A DNA stretch of 64,000 bases. It comes from Metellina segmentata. Its lineage: Eukaryota > Arthropoda > Arachnida > Araneae > Tetragnathidae. The stretch spans positions 40,148,437-40,212,436 of the forward strand of contig OX375873.1 of NCBI GenBank assembly GCA_947359465.1, written 5' to 3'. The number at the start of each line of letters is the position of its first letter. The stretch's first letter is position 1. The notes under the pieces are model-generated. The model was not told the origin of the DNA and did not search any database. It worked only from the letters and a program-made list of their open reading frames with translations. Shown here one piece after another: positions 1-9,900 of the stretch. A program made the position numbers and the translations under genes.

Positions 1-473
1 TTAACCATTGGACAGTCTATCAATACAAGTACATGGCCAGGTGATGTCTGTTTACCACAAGAATTGCTTTTGACATCAAGTTTAGGTGGTGATGGTGGTC
101 ACTATAGAAACAAACCAGATGATGTCTGTTTACTACAAGAACTGCTTTTGACACCAAATCTAGGTAGTGATGGTGGTTGCTATAGAAACAAGGCTTATTC
201 ATTTTGAGTATGTATGACTCTGGAAAAGGTATGATTCTATTTTGTTTTTAGCAAATGACTGTGGCTGAAAGAAGTAGTTTACTAGTACATATCATCTATG
301 TGGCTTGTAAAATTTTCAACAAACATATTTATAATTTGTCATCAGGTGAAGCAATGTGGTAAACTTGATCACATTTCTTCAAGCATCAGCAATGTAAAAA
401 AGGACAGATACGTTTCTACAGCAAAAGATTGGAGCAGACTGGAATAGTTCTGGTGGTGACAAACAAAGGATTG
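1..473. repeat. 78-bp minisatellite (two copies) and unassigned flank
   Basis: Positions about 43-199 hold two imperfect direct copies of a 78-bp unit (the string GATGTCTGTTTAC recurs at 43 and 121). 78 is a multiple of three, so the minus strand stays open across both copies and gives a His-rich 60-residue ORF, but nothing else supports coding. The rest up to 473 has no recognisable gene. It lies between the left window edge and the LTR element, and may belong to a long MCM9 intron. Confidence 0.6.
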
Positions 474-886
474 TGTAACGTACACTTCCGGAATATCTTT
501 TAAATGTATTTCTATAGTATTTCTTTTTCCTTATTCCAAGATATTGTGATACTTCCTGTGTTTATTTTTACTTCTTAATACTCTTGGAAAGGATATCTTT
601 TCTTTTGACATATTTATGTGAGCTTAAATGGTTTTCCCGGAAGTTCATTTTTTCTTTTATGTGTATAACGTTGGTGAAAAGATATTTTTTTGTAACGGCT
701 TGGAGAGTCGATTGGATGCTTCGTTGAAGTGTGGACTGAGTGCAGTGTTCGAATGGCGTGTGTTTCAGCCGTTATGTTTAAAACGTATGATGAGAGGTAG
801 TTGTAACGGTGATGTCGCTACCATATTGTAAATAAATTTTTCTTTAATTCTTTAAAAAAGGCTATTTCTTTTATCACGACGTTACA
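474..886 (+). repeat. 5' LTR
   Basis: This is a 413-bp direct terminal repeat with termini TGTAACG and CGTTACA. An AATAAA polyadenylation signal lies at 831-836. Against the 3' LTR I count three substitutions and two small indels (2 bp and 7 bp), so under 1% substitution divergence, which implies a recent insertion. Confidence 0.95.
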
Positions 887-936
887 GCTACCTATTAATG
901 GTGGCATGCACTGTGATCGTTCCCATTAAATTGAAG

Positions 937-1775
937 TCTTGGACATCCCATCCTAATTTGAGAAAAAACTGTGGACATCTCGTCCTGTGTTCAGCGAAAA
1001 TTTGCGTGCGTCCTGCAGCAACGAAGAAGGCCATCCGGTCTGAAGTTTTTGGACATCCCGTCCTCGTGAGTGGAATATTTGCGTGCGTCCTGCAGCAACG
1101 AAGAGGGCCATCCGGTCCGAAGTTTTTGGACATCCCGTCCTCGTGAGTGGAGTATTTGCGTGCGTCCTGCAGCAACGAAGGAGGCCATCCGGTCCGAAGT
1201 TATTGGACATCCCGTCCTCGTGAGTGGAATATTTGCGTGCGTCCTGCAGCAACGAAGAGGGCCATCCGGTCCGAAGTTTTTGGACATCCCGTCCTCGTGA
1301 GTGGAATATTTGCGTGCGTCCGGCAGCAACGAAGTGGGCCATCCGGTCCGAAGTTTGTGGACATCCCGTCCTCGTGAGTGGAGTATTTGCGTGCGTCCGG
1401 CAGCAACGAAGGGGCCATCCGGTCCGAAGTTTGTGGACATCCCGTCCTCGTGAGTGGAGAATTTGCGTGCGTCCGGCAGCAACGAAGGGGCCATCCGGTC
1501 CGAAGTTTGTGGACATCCGGTCCTCGTGAGCGGAGTATTTGCGTGCGTCCGGCAGCAACGAAGTGGGCCATCCGGTCCGATGTTTTTGGATATCCCGTTC
1601 TGTTTCTGTGTATGAAACGTGGCCTGTTTCTGCGTGTGTCCAGCAACGAAGCTTAATCCGGTCAGTAGAATTGGGACATCCCGTCCTGTTCCTGTGTGTG
1701 AAATGCGTGTGTGTTCAGCAGCAAAAGGGCCATCCGATCCGAACTTTTTGGGCATCCCGTCCTGTCATCGTCAGC
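937..1775 (+). repeat. 77-bp tandem repeat array in the retrotransposon leader
   Basis: About seven well-conserved 77-bp units span roughly 998-1600, with degenerate units on both sides. Each contains GCGTGCGTCC, GCAGCAACGAAG, GGCCATCCGGTC and GGACATCCCGTCCTCGTGAG. The unit is not a multiple of three, so the long open frames on both strands (for example minus 953-1558 and 991-1755) are by-products of the repetition. The array lies between the 5' LTR and gag, and is far more GC- and CpG-rich than the rest of the element. Confidence 0.9.
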
Positions 1776-2336
1776 AAAGTCCAGTTCGAACTTTGGGTTC
1801 CTGCTCAAGGACTTCCTGTGTACCATCAAGCAATTGTTCCAGATAAGTGGTTTTGGTTTTAAGTCTAAAGTTTTATGCACTATTATATTTAATAAACAAT
1901 TCTACTTCTGTTTTTGTGATAACTTCCATTTATCGTAACAGGTTTCGAAACAAAAAATTTCTTATTTGCAAATTTTGCTTTTATAATAGAAATTAGTATT
2001 GTTTTGGAATTTATGTGAAATAGAAATTTAAGAGATTTTAATCGTCGTAGATGATTATTTATCTTAATTAATAATTTAAATTTGTTTTGTTTTTGAAATG
2101 GTATTTTGATTAAAAAAAATTTTTTTAATTAATTTTCTTTTGAAGGTCTTTTGGGTTACAAAATTGGTTTTTGTACATTTATTTTTTTTCTATTGTTTTA
2201 TTGTCTTTGAGTTATATTTTTGTGGCTTGGCTATAAGGTAAGTCAGAATTCTGGACAGTTTCGGTTTCGAAAAGTTTTCATTTTGTACCTTACGTTATAT
2301 TTGAGTCCAAAGGGGGAAACTGTTTAGAATTTAATC
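1776..2336 (+). other. AT-rich leader between the tandem array and gag
   Basis: This T-rich stretch follows the 77-bp array and ends at the gag start codon. It contains AATAAA at 1891-1896 and no ORF of note. I see only untranslated leader. Confidence 0.5.
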
Positions 2337-3728
2337 ATGACTTATTTAGTTAAGGGAAAGAAAGAGGACTTGATCAAATTGGTGGAGGAGATAGATTTAG
2401 AAATCACCGTAGAAAAATCCATAAAACAATTAGTGAATCTTATTACTTCAAGTGAAGGATATGATGAGGAATTCACCAAAGCACTTTTTGGTAGAATTAT
2501 AGAAACTCGAAAGACAAATGAAGCCCTTGAAGTGGAAGAAAAGCGGAGAATTGAAGCCCTTGAAGTGGAAGAAAAGCATAGAATTGAAGACCTAGAAGTG
2601 AAAGAAAAGCAGAGAGAACGAGAGTATGAGTTGGAAAAATTGAGAATAGAAGCAACTAGTCAAACCCAGCGAGGTGCAGTTGATAATTCTAGACCAACGA
2701 ATCGAGACTTGACCAAGATCCTTCCGAAATACGACATGAAAGATGATATGAGTCTTTATTTAATCTTGTTCGAGCGACAGGCAACTTTGCTGTCGTTGGG
2801 AAAAGAAATGTGGGTATCTCACCTATTAAGTTTGATCCCTCAAGAGATTGCTCATATAATAGCCCGTGAACCAGCTGACCTAGCTACAAATTATGATCAC
2901 ATCAAAAATATTCTGTTAAAAAGGTTCAAACTAACACCAGAAAGATTTCGACGGTTATTTAGTTCACACCATAAAGCAGTTGATCGGAACTGGAGGGATT
3001 TCTATCATGAATTGTCTACTTATTTCGATGGATGGATTGCAGGTTGTCAGGTCCTTACTTTTGAAAAACTGAGAGATTTGATCATCACAGATCAGATGAA
3101 GAAAAAAACACCATCCGAATTTAAAGATATGTATCTTAGAGAATGGACAGAAATAAACTCCCCTACAGATTTGGTGGAACTGTTGGAGAAGTTTGAAGAC
3201 GTTAGACGAACTGTGAAACGAAACTCTGTCTTTGCGAAAGACAAGTTCGAGGGTCGAGTTCAAAATAAGTTTGAAAAGACCGATAATCCACCAAGGAGAA
3301 GTGATACCATGAATGGTAAAGGGGTTATTAAGATAGAACGAAGATTTTCCGAACAAGACCCTAATCCGGAATTCGACCGCAGGAGACAGATGCGGTGTTT
3401 TCATTGCAATCAGCCTGGTCATATCCGACCAAATTGTCCAAAGTTGAAGAAACCTTCGGAAACTGTAAATTACATTTTGGACAAAGAACCTGAGAAGTAC
3501 CTGGAACCGTATATCATGAAAGGAAAAATAAACGGTCAGGATATAAATTTACTAAGAGATACCGGAGCGACCATTGACATTGTGTGTCGGAAATTGGTGA
3601 ATTCAGCTGACATGACGGGTGAACATGTTTGGGTACAGCAACCTTTGGACTCCAGTTCAACTTGTTTACCTCTTGCCGAAGTTTTGGTAGAGTGTGAATT
3701 GGAAAAACACTCACTAAAGCTGCTGTGA
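2337..3728 (+). CDS. Retrotransposon Gag with N-terminal part of protease
   Basis: This is a 463-codon ORF from the first ATG after the leader. Residues about 60-105 form a charged coiled coil built on a short repeat (EALEVEEK-like, three copies). Residues about 125-290 resemble the SCAN-like capsid fold of Gmr1-type Gag. A CCHC zinc knuckle, CFHCNQPGHIRPNC, starts at residue 354 and would bind RNA. From about residue 395 the frame enters an aspartic protease with the catalytic motif DTGA at 408. The ORF stops at 3726-3728, before the protease is complete, because of a frame change in an A-run near 3701-3706. The protein would package element RNA. As read it is Gag plus a truncated, inactive protease. 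Confidence 0.88.
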   Translation: MTYLVKGKKEDLIKLVEEIDLEITVEKSIKQLVNLITSSEGYDEEFTKALFGRIIETRKTNEALEVEEKRRIEALEVEEKHRIEDLEVKEKQREREYELEKLRIEATSQTQRGAVDNSRPTNRDLTKILPKYDMKDDMSLYLILFERQATLLSLGKEMWVSHLLSLIPQEIAHIIAREPADLATNYDHIKNILLKRFKLTPERFRRLFSSHHKAVDRNWRDFYHELSTYFDGWIAGCQVLTFEKLRDLIITDQMKKKTPSEFKDMYLREWTEINSPTDLVELLEKFEDVRRTVKRNSVFAKDKFEGRVQNKFEKTDNPPRRSDTMNGKGVIKIERRFSEQDPNPEFDRRRQMRCFHCNQPGHIRPNCPKLKKPSETVNYILDKEPEKYLEPYIMKGKINGQDINLLRDTGATIDIVCRKLVNSADMTGEHVWVQQPLDSSSTCLPLAEVLVECELEKHSLKLL

Positions 3729-3967
3729 TTCCAGATGAACTAGACCGCGGACGATATCTTTTAGGGAATCGGACTGCTGCCTTGTTAAAAAGGGAAGATT
3801 GTCAATCTGTGGATCAAATAAATGCAGTACTGACAAGGCATCAGAAAAAAGTGAAAGGGAAGAATCTCAATCTTTAATTAAAGAATCCGAAAACCCTATC
3901 CCAGCCGAAGAATTCATTACATTGGAAAAAAACGGAAGCAGGGGAAGTAAGTGACGAGTTCACTCAT
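3719..3967 (+). pseudogene. Protease C-terminus and linker, broken by frame changes
   Basis: The end of the protease, including the conserved flap-side motif YLLGN, is readable in the third frame relative to gag from 3719. That frame stops at 3875-3877. An acidic linker is readable in another frame to about 3930, and the integrase frame takes over near the A-run at 3930-3936. Because protease is normally one continuous domain, I read these shifts as mutations and not as a programmed gag-pol frameshift. The latter cannot be excluded for the first shift. Confidence 0.7.
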
Positions 3968-5782
3968 GTGGCAGAAGATCAAGATATCACTGAATTGTTA
4001 AAAGTGGACACTGAGCAGCTAATCAAGGCTCAAGGTGAAGATGAAGAGATGAGCTCTCAAGTAAAACAAATCCAAAATGGAAACCCTCCTAAAGATTTTG
4101 AACTGGAGAAGGGCCGACTTTTGGTAAAGATCAAGAAGGACAAGAGTGATATCGAAAGGAAGCTCATCGTCGTGCCCATAGAGTATCGAGAAAAGATACT
4201 GAAATTGTGTCATGAAGGCACGTCAGGTCATCTTGGGACCACCAAGACCAAAGACAGAATGACCAAGTACTTTTTCTGGAAAAACTGTTACAAGGAAGCA
4301 GAGGACTTCGTGAAGGCTTGCGATTCCTGCCAGAGAGCTGGAAAGGCAAGGGACAAGAAAAAAGCGCCCATGACTCTTGTTCCAGTGATTACTGAAGTTT
4401 TTTCCCGTATTAATATTGACGCTGTAGGACCTTTGCCCGTGACGGACTCAGGCCAAAGATACCTGATTACGGCAATGTGTATGTTGTCGAAGTACCCAGA
4501 TGCTGTGGCAGTACCAAACATAACATCTAGATCCGTAATTAATGCTCTCCTTCAGATTTTTAGTCGGATGGGTTTTCCTAAGGAGATTCAACACGACCAG
4601 GGAACCTCGTTTATAAGCGAACTCACATCAGAATTTTTTGAACGTTTCGGCATCAAGGTGGTACTTAGCTCTGTGTATCATCCCCAGAGCAATCCGGTAG
4701 AAAGGTTTCATCGTACCCTGAAACGGATTTTGAGAGTTTTGTGTACCGAAGAAGGACCAGATTGGGAGAAGCATGTCCATGCGGTCTTGTTCGCCTTAAG
4801 GACAGTTACTCATGAATCCACCGGATTCAGTCCAGCTGAATTGGTTCATGGAAAAAACTTGCGGACTCCCGTCACTCTTCTGTATGAAAACTGGTTACAG
4901 CCGGAAGAAGGAAATTCTTCAGTTGTTGAATATATCCTCAATCTTCTGAGAAGATTGGAAAAATGTCGCAGCCTAGCCATTAATAATATGGAGAAAGCGG
5001 CCAAGAAAAGAAAAAAATGGTACGACAAAAATACCGTGAAACGTGAATTCAATGTTGGAGATAAAGTACTGGTACTGGCACCCTCACCTGTAAATAAGTT
5101 AGCGGTTCAATGGCATGGTCCTGGGACCATTGAAAGCAAGATTTCGGAGACGAACTACTTTGTTACCCTGAGTAACCGGAAAAATTCGTCACAAATCTAC
5201 CATGTAAATCTTTTAAAACCTTATTACCAGAGGCCTGAATTCATAAATCTGGTCACTACTTGTGAGGATGAAGAATCAGAGTTGGAAGAAGAATTCCCGC
5301 CCGTGGAAAACAATCCCAATATTTTTTATCTCGAGGAGATATTGAGAAACAGTGAAGTGAAAGGAAGACTGGATGACGACCAGATTGACCAGCTCAGTTG
5401 TATTATATGTAAATATTCCAATTGTTTCTCAAACGTGCCTGGTCTCACAGATCGTATCCAGTTTGATATCGAACTTTCTGAAATAAAGCCCCTCTGTGCG
5501 AAGCCATATCGAATGTCGGTCCGACATTCGCAGATCTTGAAAGCCGAAAAGGAATGTGCCGCTATTGTGTTTGCTGTCAAGAAGCTACGATGCTACCTGG
5601 ATGGACCTACCAAGTTCTTTATCCAAACTGATCATAATCCTCTAGTATGGTTAAAAAAGAACTCTGGGGTAAATCCATGTCTCATGAGATGGGCTCTTGC
5701 ATTGCAGCCCTGGAACTATGAGGTAATCCATCGTCAGGGCAGAAAACACCAGAATGCTGACAGCCTTAGCCGACTGTTCTGA
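3968..5782 (+). CDS. Integrase followed by RT stump and RNase H (internal in-frame deletion)
   Basis: The frame is open from about 3933; no ATG is needed because it continues pol. Counted from 3968, the integrase HHCC zinc module has His 82 and 88 and Cys 118 and 121. The catalytic DD35E triad is Asp 151, Asp 210 and Glu 245. A GPF/Y-like module (WHGPG) follows near residue 380. The next acidic linker and the motif KPYRMS (about residue 515) are the usual beginning of reverse transcriptase. At about residue 526 the sequence jumps into the middle of RNase H: the KEC motif, TDHNPL and the C-terminal NADSLSR are present. The RT palm with its YxDD motif and the first RNase H aspartate are absent. 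The frame is kept across the deletion. Integrase looks intact; RT cannot function. Confidence 0.88.
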   Translation: MAEDQDITELLKVDTEQLIKAQGEDEEMSSQVKQIQNGNPPKDFELEKGRLLVKIKKDKSDIERKLIVVPIEYREKILKLCHEGTSGHLGTTKTKDRMTKYFFWKNCYKEAEDFVKACDSCQRAGKARDKKKAPMTLVPVITEVFSRINIDAVGPLPVTDSGQRYLITAMCMLSKYPDAVAVPNITSRSVINALLQIFSRMGFPKEIQHDQGTSFISELTSEFFERFGIKVVLSSVYHPQSNPVERFHRTLKRILRVLCTEEGPDWEKHVHAVLFALRTVTHESTGFSPAELVHGKNLRTPVTLLYENWLQPEEGNSSVVEYILNLLRRLEKCRSLAINNMEKAAKKRKKWYDKNTVKREFNVGDKVLVLAPSPVNKLAVQWHGPGTIESKISETNYFVTLSNRKNSSQIYHVNLLKPYYQRPEFINLVTTCEDEESELEEEFPPVENNPNIFYLEEILRNSEVKGRLDDDQIDQLSCIICKYSNCFSNVPGLTDRIQFDIELSEIKPLCAKPYRMSVRHSQILKAEKECAAIVFAVKKLRCYLDGPTKFFIQTDHNPLVWLKKNSGVNPCLMRWALALQPWNYEVIHRQGRKHQNADSLSRLF

Positions 5783-5904
5783 GTTACCAAAATGTCCTTT
5801 GAGTTTATTTTTATTGTTTTTTGTAGGTAACTTGGCAGTTGTATATATCTTTGTAAATATTTGTATAAAATTTTGTAGAATTTAGTTTTTCTTAAAGTTA
5901 TTCT

Positions 5905-5918
5905 AAGGGGGGAAGAGT
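5905..5918 (+). promoter_or_regulatory. Polypurine tract of the LTR retrotransposon
   Basis: The run AAGGGGGGAAGAGT directly precedes the 3' LTR at 5919. It is the expected site for plus-strand DNA priming. Confidence 0.85.
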
Positions 5919-6336
5919 TGTAACGTACACTTCCGGAATATCTTTTAAATGTATTTCTATAGTATTTCTTTTTCCTTATTCCAAGATATTGTGATACTTC
6001 CTGTGTTTATTTTTACTTCTTAATACTCTTGGAAAGGATATCTTTTCTTTTGACATATTTATGTGAGCTTAAATGGTTTTCCCGGAATTTCATTTTTTCT
6101 TTTATGTATAACGTTGGTGAAAAGATATTTTTTTGTAACGGCTTGGAGAGTCGATTGGATGCTTCGTTGAAGTGTGGACTGAGTGCAGTGTTCGAATGGC
6201 GTGTGTTTCAGCTGTTATGTTTAAAACTTAAAACGTATGATGAGAGGTAGTTGTAACGGTGATGTCGCTACCATAGTGTAAATAAATTTTTCTTTAATTC
6301 TTTAAAAAAGGCTATTTCTTTTATCACGACGTTACA
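5919..6336 (+). repeat. 3' LTR
   Basis: This 418-bp repeat has the same termini as the 5' LTR and is followed by the ATTG duplication. A 7-bp insertion near 6225 and a 2-bp deletion near 6106 account for the length difference. Confidence 0.95.
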
Positions 6337-6340
6337 ATTG

Positions 6341-6828
6341 TTATTGAGATTTACCTGTGGAATCACTGTGCTAACGTTTTTGAAACAATTATATTGTGAT
6401 TTCCCACAACTCAAAATTGTGCACATGAGATTAAAAGTGGAATCTTTTCTTTCAGTACCCATAAATGTGGTTTCACTGGAAGGTTAAGTAGTTTGTGAAG
6501 GTCTCTGTATAAAAGTAAATTTAGCATTATGACAAGTAATTTAGCATGTAAGCAGATAAATTGTTCCAAGAAAACAAGATCTTACAGAGAGGTTATCACC
6601 CAGAAGTTTTATAACAATAACAAGAGTTTAAAATGCTGTTATTTCTACAATTTTATTTGCAAGAACTTCTAAGAATTTAAACTGTTATAAAACCCAATCG
6701 GCCCTAATTATATAAATGGCATAATAACACTGACTTTAGAAAATAATCATGTAATTAATTATGTAACAACAGCAATTTATATATGAATCATGAACAAAAA
6801 ATGCTTAGAATAAATAAACAAAGTTTAC
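6341..6828. other. AT-rich sequence between LTR element and MCM9 exon 7
   Basis: I see no exon or repeat here on either strand. It is most simply MCM9 intron sequence downstream of exon 7. Confidence 0.4.
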
Positions 6829-6955
6829 CATATTCTCTGACACTACACCAGGAGTCGTTTTATTTTTCACCTCAATATTATGGGCAAGTAGTACAAGATC
6901 AATATCCATAAACCTTCCTTTGGCCAAGGGCTTCCATCTTTGGATAAGTATGCCA
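6829..6955 (-). CDS. MCM9: MCM9 exon 7
   Basis: The acceptor is AAATTCAG and the donor GTAAAC. The single T at the start completes the Ser codon from exon 6. It encodes GILIQRWKPLAKGRF to PGVVSENM, the end of the N-terminal domain before the ATPase core. It ends in phase 0. Confidence 0.9.
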
Positions 6956-9900
6956 CTGAATTTAGAAAAATACACCATGATAAAGCAAAATTGTACATTG
7001 GACACGAAAAAAAAATTTTATTTACTACAAACAAGATAAAAAAAACCTTGAGAACAGGCCAATCCTACAAAATTAAATTTAAACTACATGAGATTATTAT
7101 AATCTCTAGGCTCCAGAAGGTTTACACATTTAAGCCAGGGTGTCAAGATTTAAATCACTTGATTTAAATCATGATTTTAATCAAATGATTTTTTTTTTAA
7201 ATCACTGATTTAAATCACAACTAATCTTATATTTTTATAACTTAGTAAATACACCATAAAAAAAATGACAAAAGTGGTCAAATGCTTTAATTTTTCTGCA
7301 CTCATGGGGATTTCAGCACTAATGGTTACACCCAGCTCAGAGGGAACTGGGTAAATTACTGCATATGATAAAAGATTGCAACAGCCAGTTGTAACTTATT
7401 AGAATATACTATATACTGGAAACAGTAATGTAAACACACATGACATAAATCTAAATGCCAGGAATAGTAATGTATAAACATTTCTGATTAACAGCACTCA
7501 TAATATAAACACTTAAAGGAAGTATACAACAGTTTGATTCAAAATTATAAATGAAAGAGGTGACTGATTTTATTTAGCTAAAAAAACACAAGTGGGAAGT
7601 AAAGTTTTTGAGGCATTTGTTAGTTAGCTCCCAAAGTGTATGCCGCCTATTTCTAAGCAACAGAAAAAAGGGTTAAGGTCACTTATCAAAAATCGATTCA
7701 CTCCCCAATCAAGAGCATGATGAAGGTAATTTTATTTGTTTTATTTATATTTTCACCAACCTATGTTTTCTTATTAAGTAAAATTAAAGTGTTTGTGTGT
7801 GAATTTTAAATACTAGTTGTATTAATTAAGTTTATGTTCTTAATTCTCTAATTTCTTTTTCAAAGTGCTACAAATATGAAATGTGTATATATATGTAATA
7901 ATATACCACAGATAAATATTACATGATGACGAGGGTGTTGTGAGAAAATTATAATTATCTTAAGGGTGCCACCACTTGGATAAGTTTGGGAACCTCTGTG
8001 TTTGCTTATTCTTGTAGTTAGCGATAGAGATTAAAAGAGTAGAAATATACATATTCACACACAGCCATTAAAATGTCAGCAGGAAAAAAGTAAGATTCAA
8101 TGTGAATTAAAACTAAGTGAAAATCCAATTATTATTGCTGCTCAGCGGTTGTTTTTTTTATCAGAATTTACTATAGTCTGATTATTTCTGAGTTCTATTC
8201 TACTTCTCAGACTATAGTTTAGGTCTGTCACTTACACTTGCTGATAAATTTGTTAACATGATGATGTAATTTTCTCAAGAAAAACGATGTAGGATGTCAA
8301 CTTGTGTTTTAAAGTTAAATAAATGTTAAGTAAATATTGATTTACCATGTCACAAATTCTGATTGTTTACTTAAAATAAATATTAGTTTACATGTCATGT
8401 CACAAACTCAATTTTTTATTTAACAAATTTATATATATTTATAAAAAAAAAAGTGTTATATAAACCTGCAGAAATTTAAATAGAAAAATCTTATTTAAAT
8501 CAAATTAATCCGATTTAAATCAAAATAATCCGATTTAAATCAAATAAATCCGATTAATTGATTTTTTTTTTAAATCATGATTTTTTTTACATTCTGATTT
8601 AAGCACTTGATTACTGAATTTTGTAACAGTTGTTTTACTTTTTTTCAAATTGCAAAGAAAGAACAGCATATATTTATTTGGTGCAAAATAACAGAATAAG
8701 CATAATTATCATACACTGAGAGTCAACCTTTAACCTTCATGCATTTGCGTGCTGTAAACTAGATACTCAAGAGGAGTCAGAAACAATGATTTCCATTCTT
8801 AAGATCAGATAATGAAAAATAGAAATTAGTGATCATGTTAAACTTTGAGGTTGGTTGCATCATGTTTCATAGTGCAAGGGCATAAGTGGCCAAGCTGTGC
8901 CAAACACAAGACAGGTCAAAGTACAGACAAACATACACAATGAAAGCCTCACTGACACAGAAAAGAGAAACACACCCTTGGAGGAATCAAACTTCATAGG
9001 AATTAAACCTGCATCACCCACAACTCACATGTTCCTTGTGCAGTGGACAAACCCATTGAGCCACATTAAAATTTGAGGATTGAAGAATGTATAAGTAGTA
9101 TTTTTAAACTAAATAAGTCACACGAGTCAAGTTTGTTTCAATTAAGCAATACAAGCAACAGTCCCATTAGCTTCCAAATCTTCAGATAATAACATGCATG
9201 CTAACTTATTTTGAAATAGTCCAGCCATTAGAATCATAGTATCATTCCAAACGCACTCACTTTTAGGATGTGTATGGCGGAATGCGTACATATAAATAAA
9301 AGTGTTGTGTGTCGATCACATCCACCTAACCTTCTTTAAGTCATTCGATCAGTCAGTTTGTTCTTTTATGGTGCAAGGATAAAACTTATTCAAACACTGC
9401 ACTGTAACATAAGAGTGGAGTAAAAACGTGGTTTTTTATCTTTTTTTTTTTTTTTTAATGAAATAGTTGCCAAAAGATGACTACATATTAATGTTCTGAG
9501 ACAATGTTCTCATGGCAGTCTAATGTCCCCATAGCAGTGAACTTGAAATTTTAGCTTAGTTTTAAATATTTTGTGGATATTATTGAATGTAAGCTGGTTT
9601 GCTACTTTATTGAAATGGCGACTAAATTGCTCATTAGGTTCCATTTTAAATTAATTAGTATTATTTTAACCCTGCAATAAAAAAATTTAAGACACCCTAA
9701 AATCTTCACTCAAAATTTAATAAAACTTTTTTTACGAATAACCCCCCCCCCCCTCCCCCCAATGGTTCCACTGACTTTTTCAGAAGATTTTTAAATTTCA
9801 GACCAAATATAATTCCATTCTTGTTCAGCTGACAGTACTGCAATGAAAGACAAATTGTCTTTTGGCAAGCAATCAAATATATCAAAAGAACCTGGGGACT

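Larger units (their letters stand above)
474..6336 (+). mobile_element. Gmr1-like Ty3/gypsy LTR retrotransposon, RT-deleted, with 4-bp TSD
   Basis: The element is bounded by two near-identical LTRs that begin TGTAACG and end CGTTACA. ATTG occurs directly outside both ends (470-473 and 6337-6340), a 4-bp target-site duplication. In order it carries the 5' LTR, a 77-bp tandem array, gag with a zinc knuckle and protease, integrase, a reverse-transcriptase stump fused to RNase H, a purine tract and the 3' LTR. A possible primer-binding site begins TGG at 899, twelve bases inside the LTR, but I could not match it to a tRNA. Integrase ahead of RT is the arrangement known from Gmr1-type elements of the Ty3/gypsy group. 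It sits antisense to MCM9, probably in an intron. Missing RT and frame breaks mean it cannot move alone. Confidence 0.93.

Noticed and set aside
628..831. 67-codon ORF and its twin at 6029-6250
   Set aside because: They lie within the LTRs and differ in length between the two LTRs because of small indels.
937..1600. Regular repeats resembling a CRISPR array
   Set aside because: The whole 77-bp unit is repeated with no unique spacers, and the context is a eukaryotic retrotransposon.
953..1755. Long overlapping ORFs on both strands, up to 254 codons
   Set aside because: They arise from a 77-bp tandem repeat whose length is not a multiple of three. All frames are open because the unit lacks stops on those strands, and the array is retrotransposon leader.
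3690..3730. Programmed -1 frameshift between gag and pol
   Set aside because: No standard slippery heptamer in the right phase was seen, the shift cuts through the protease domain, and other frame changes follow. Kept only as a possibility.
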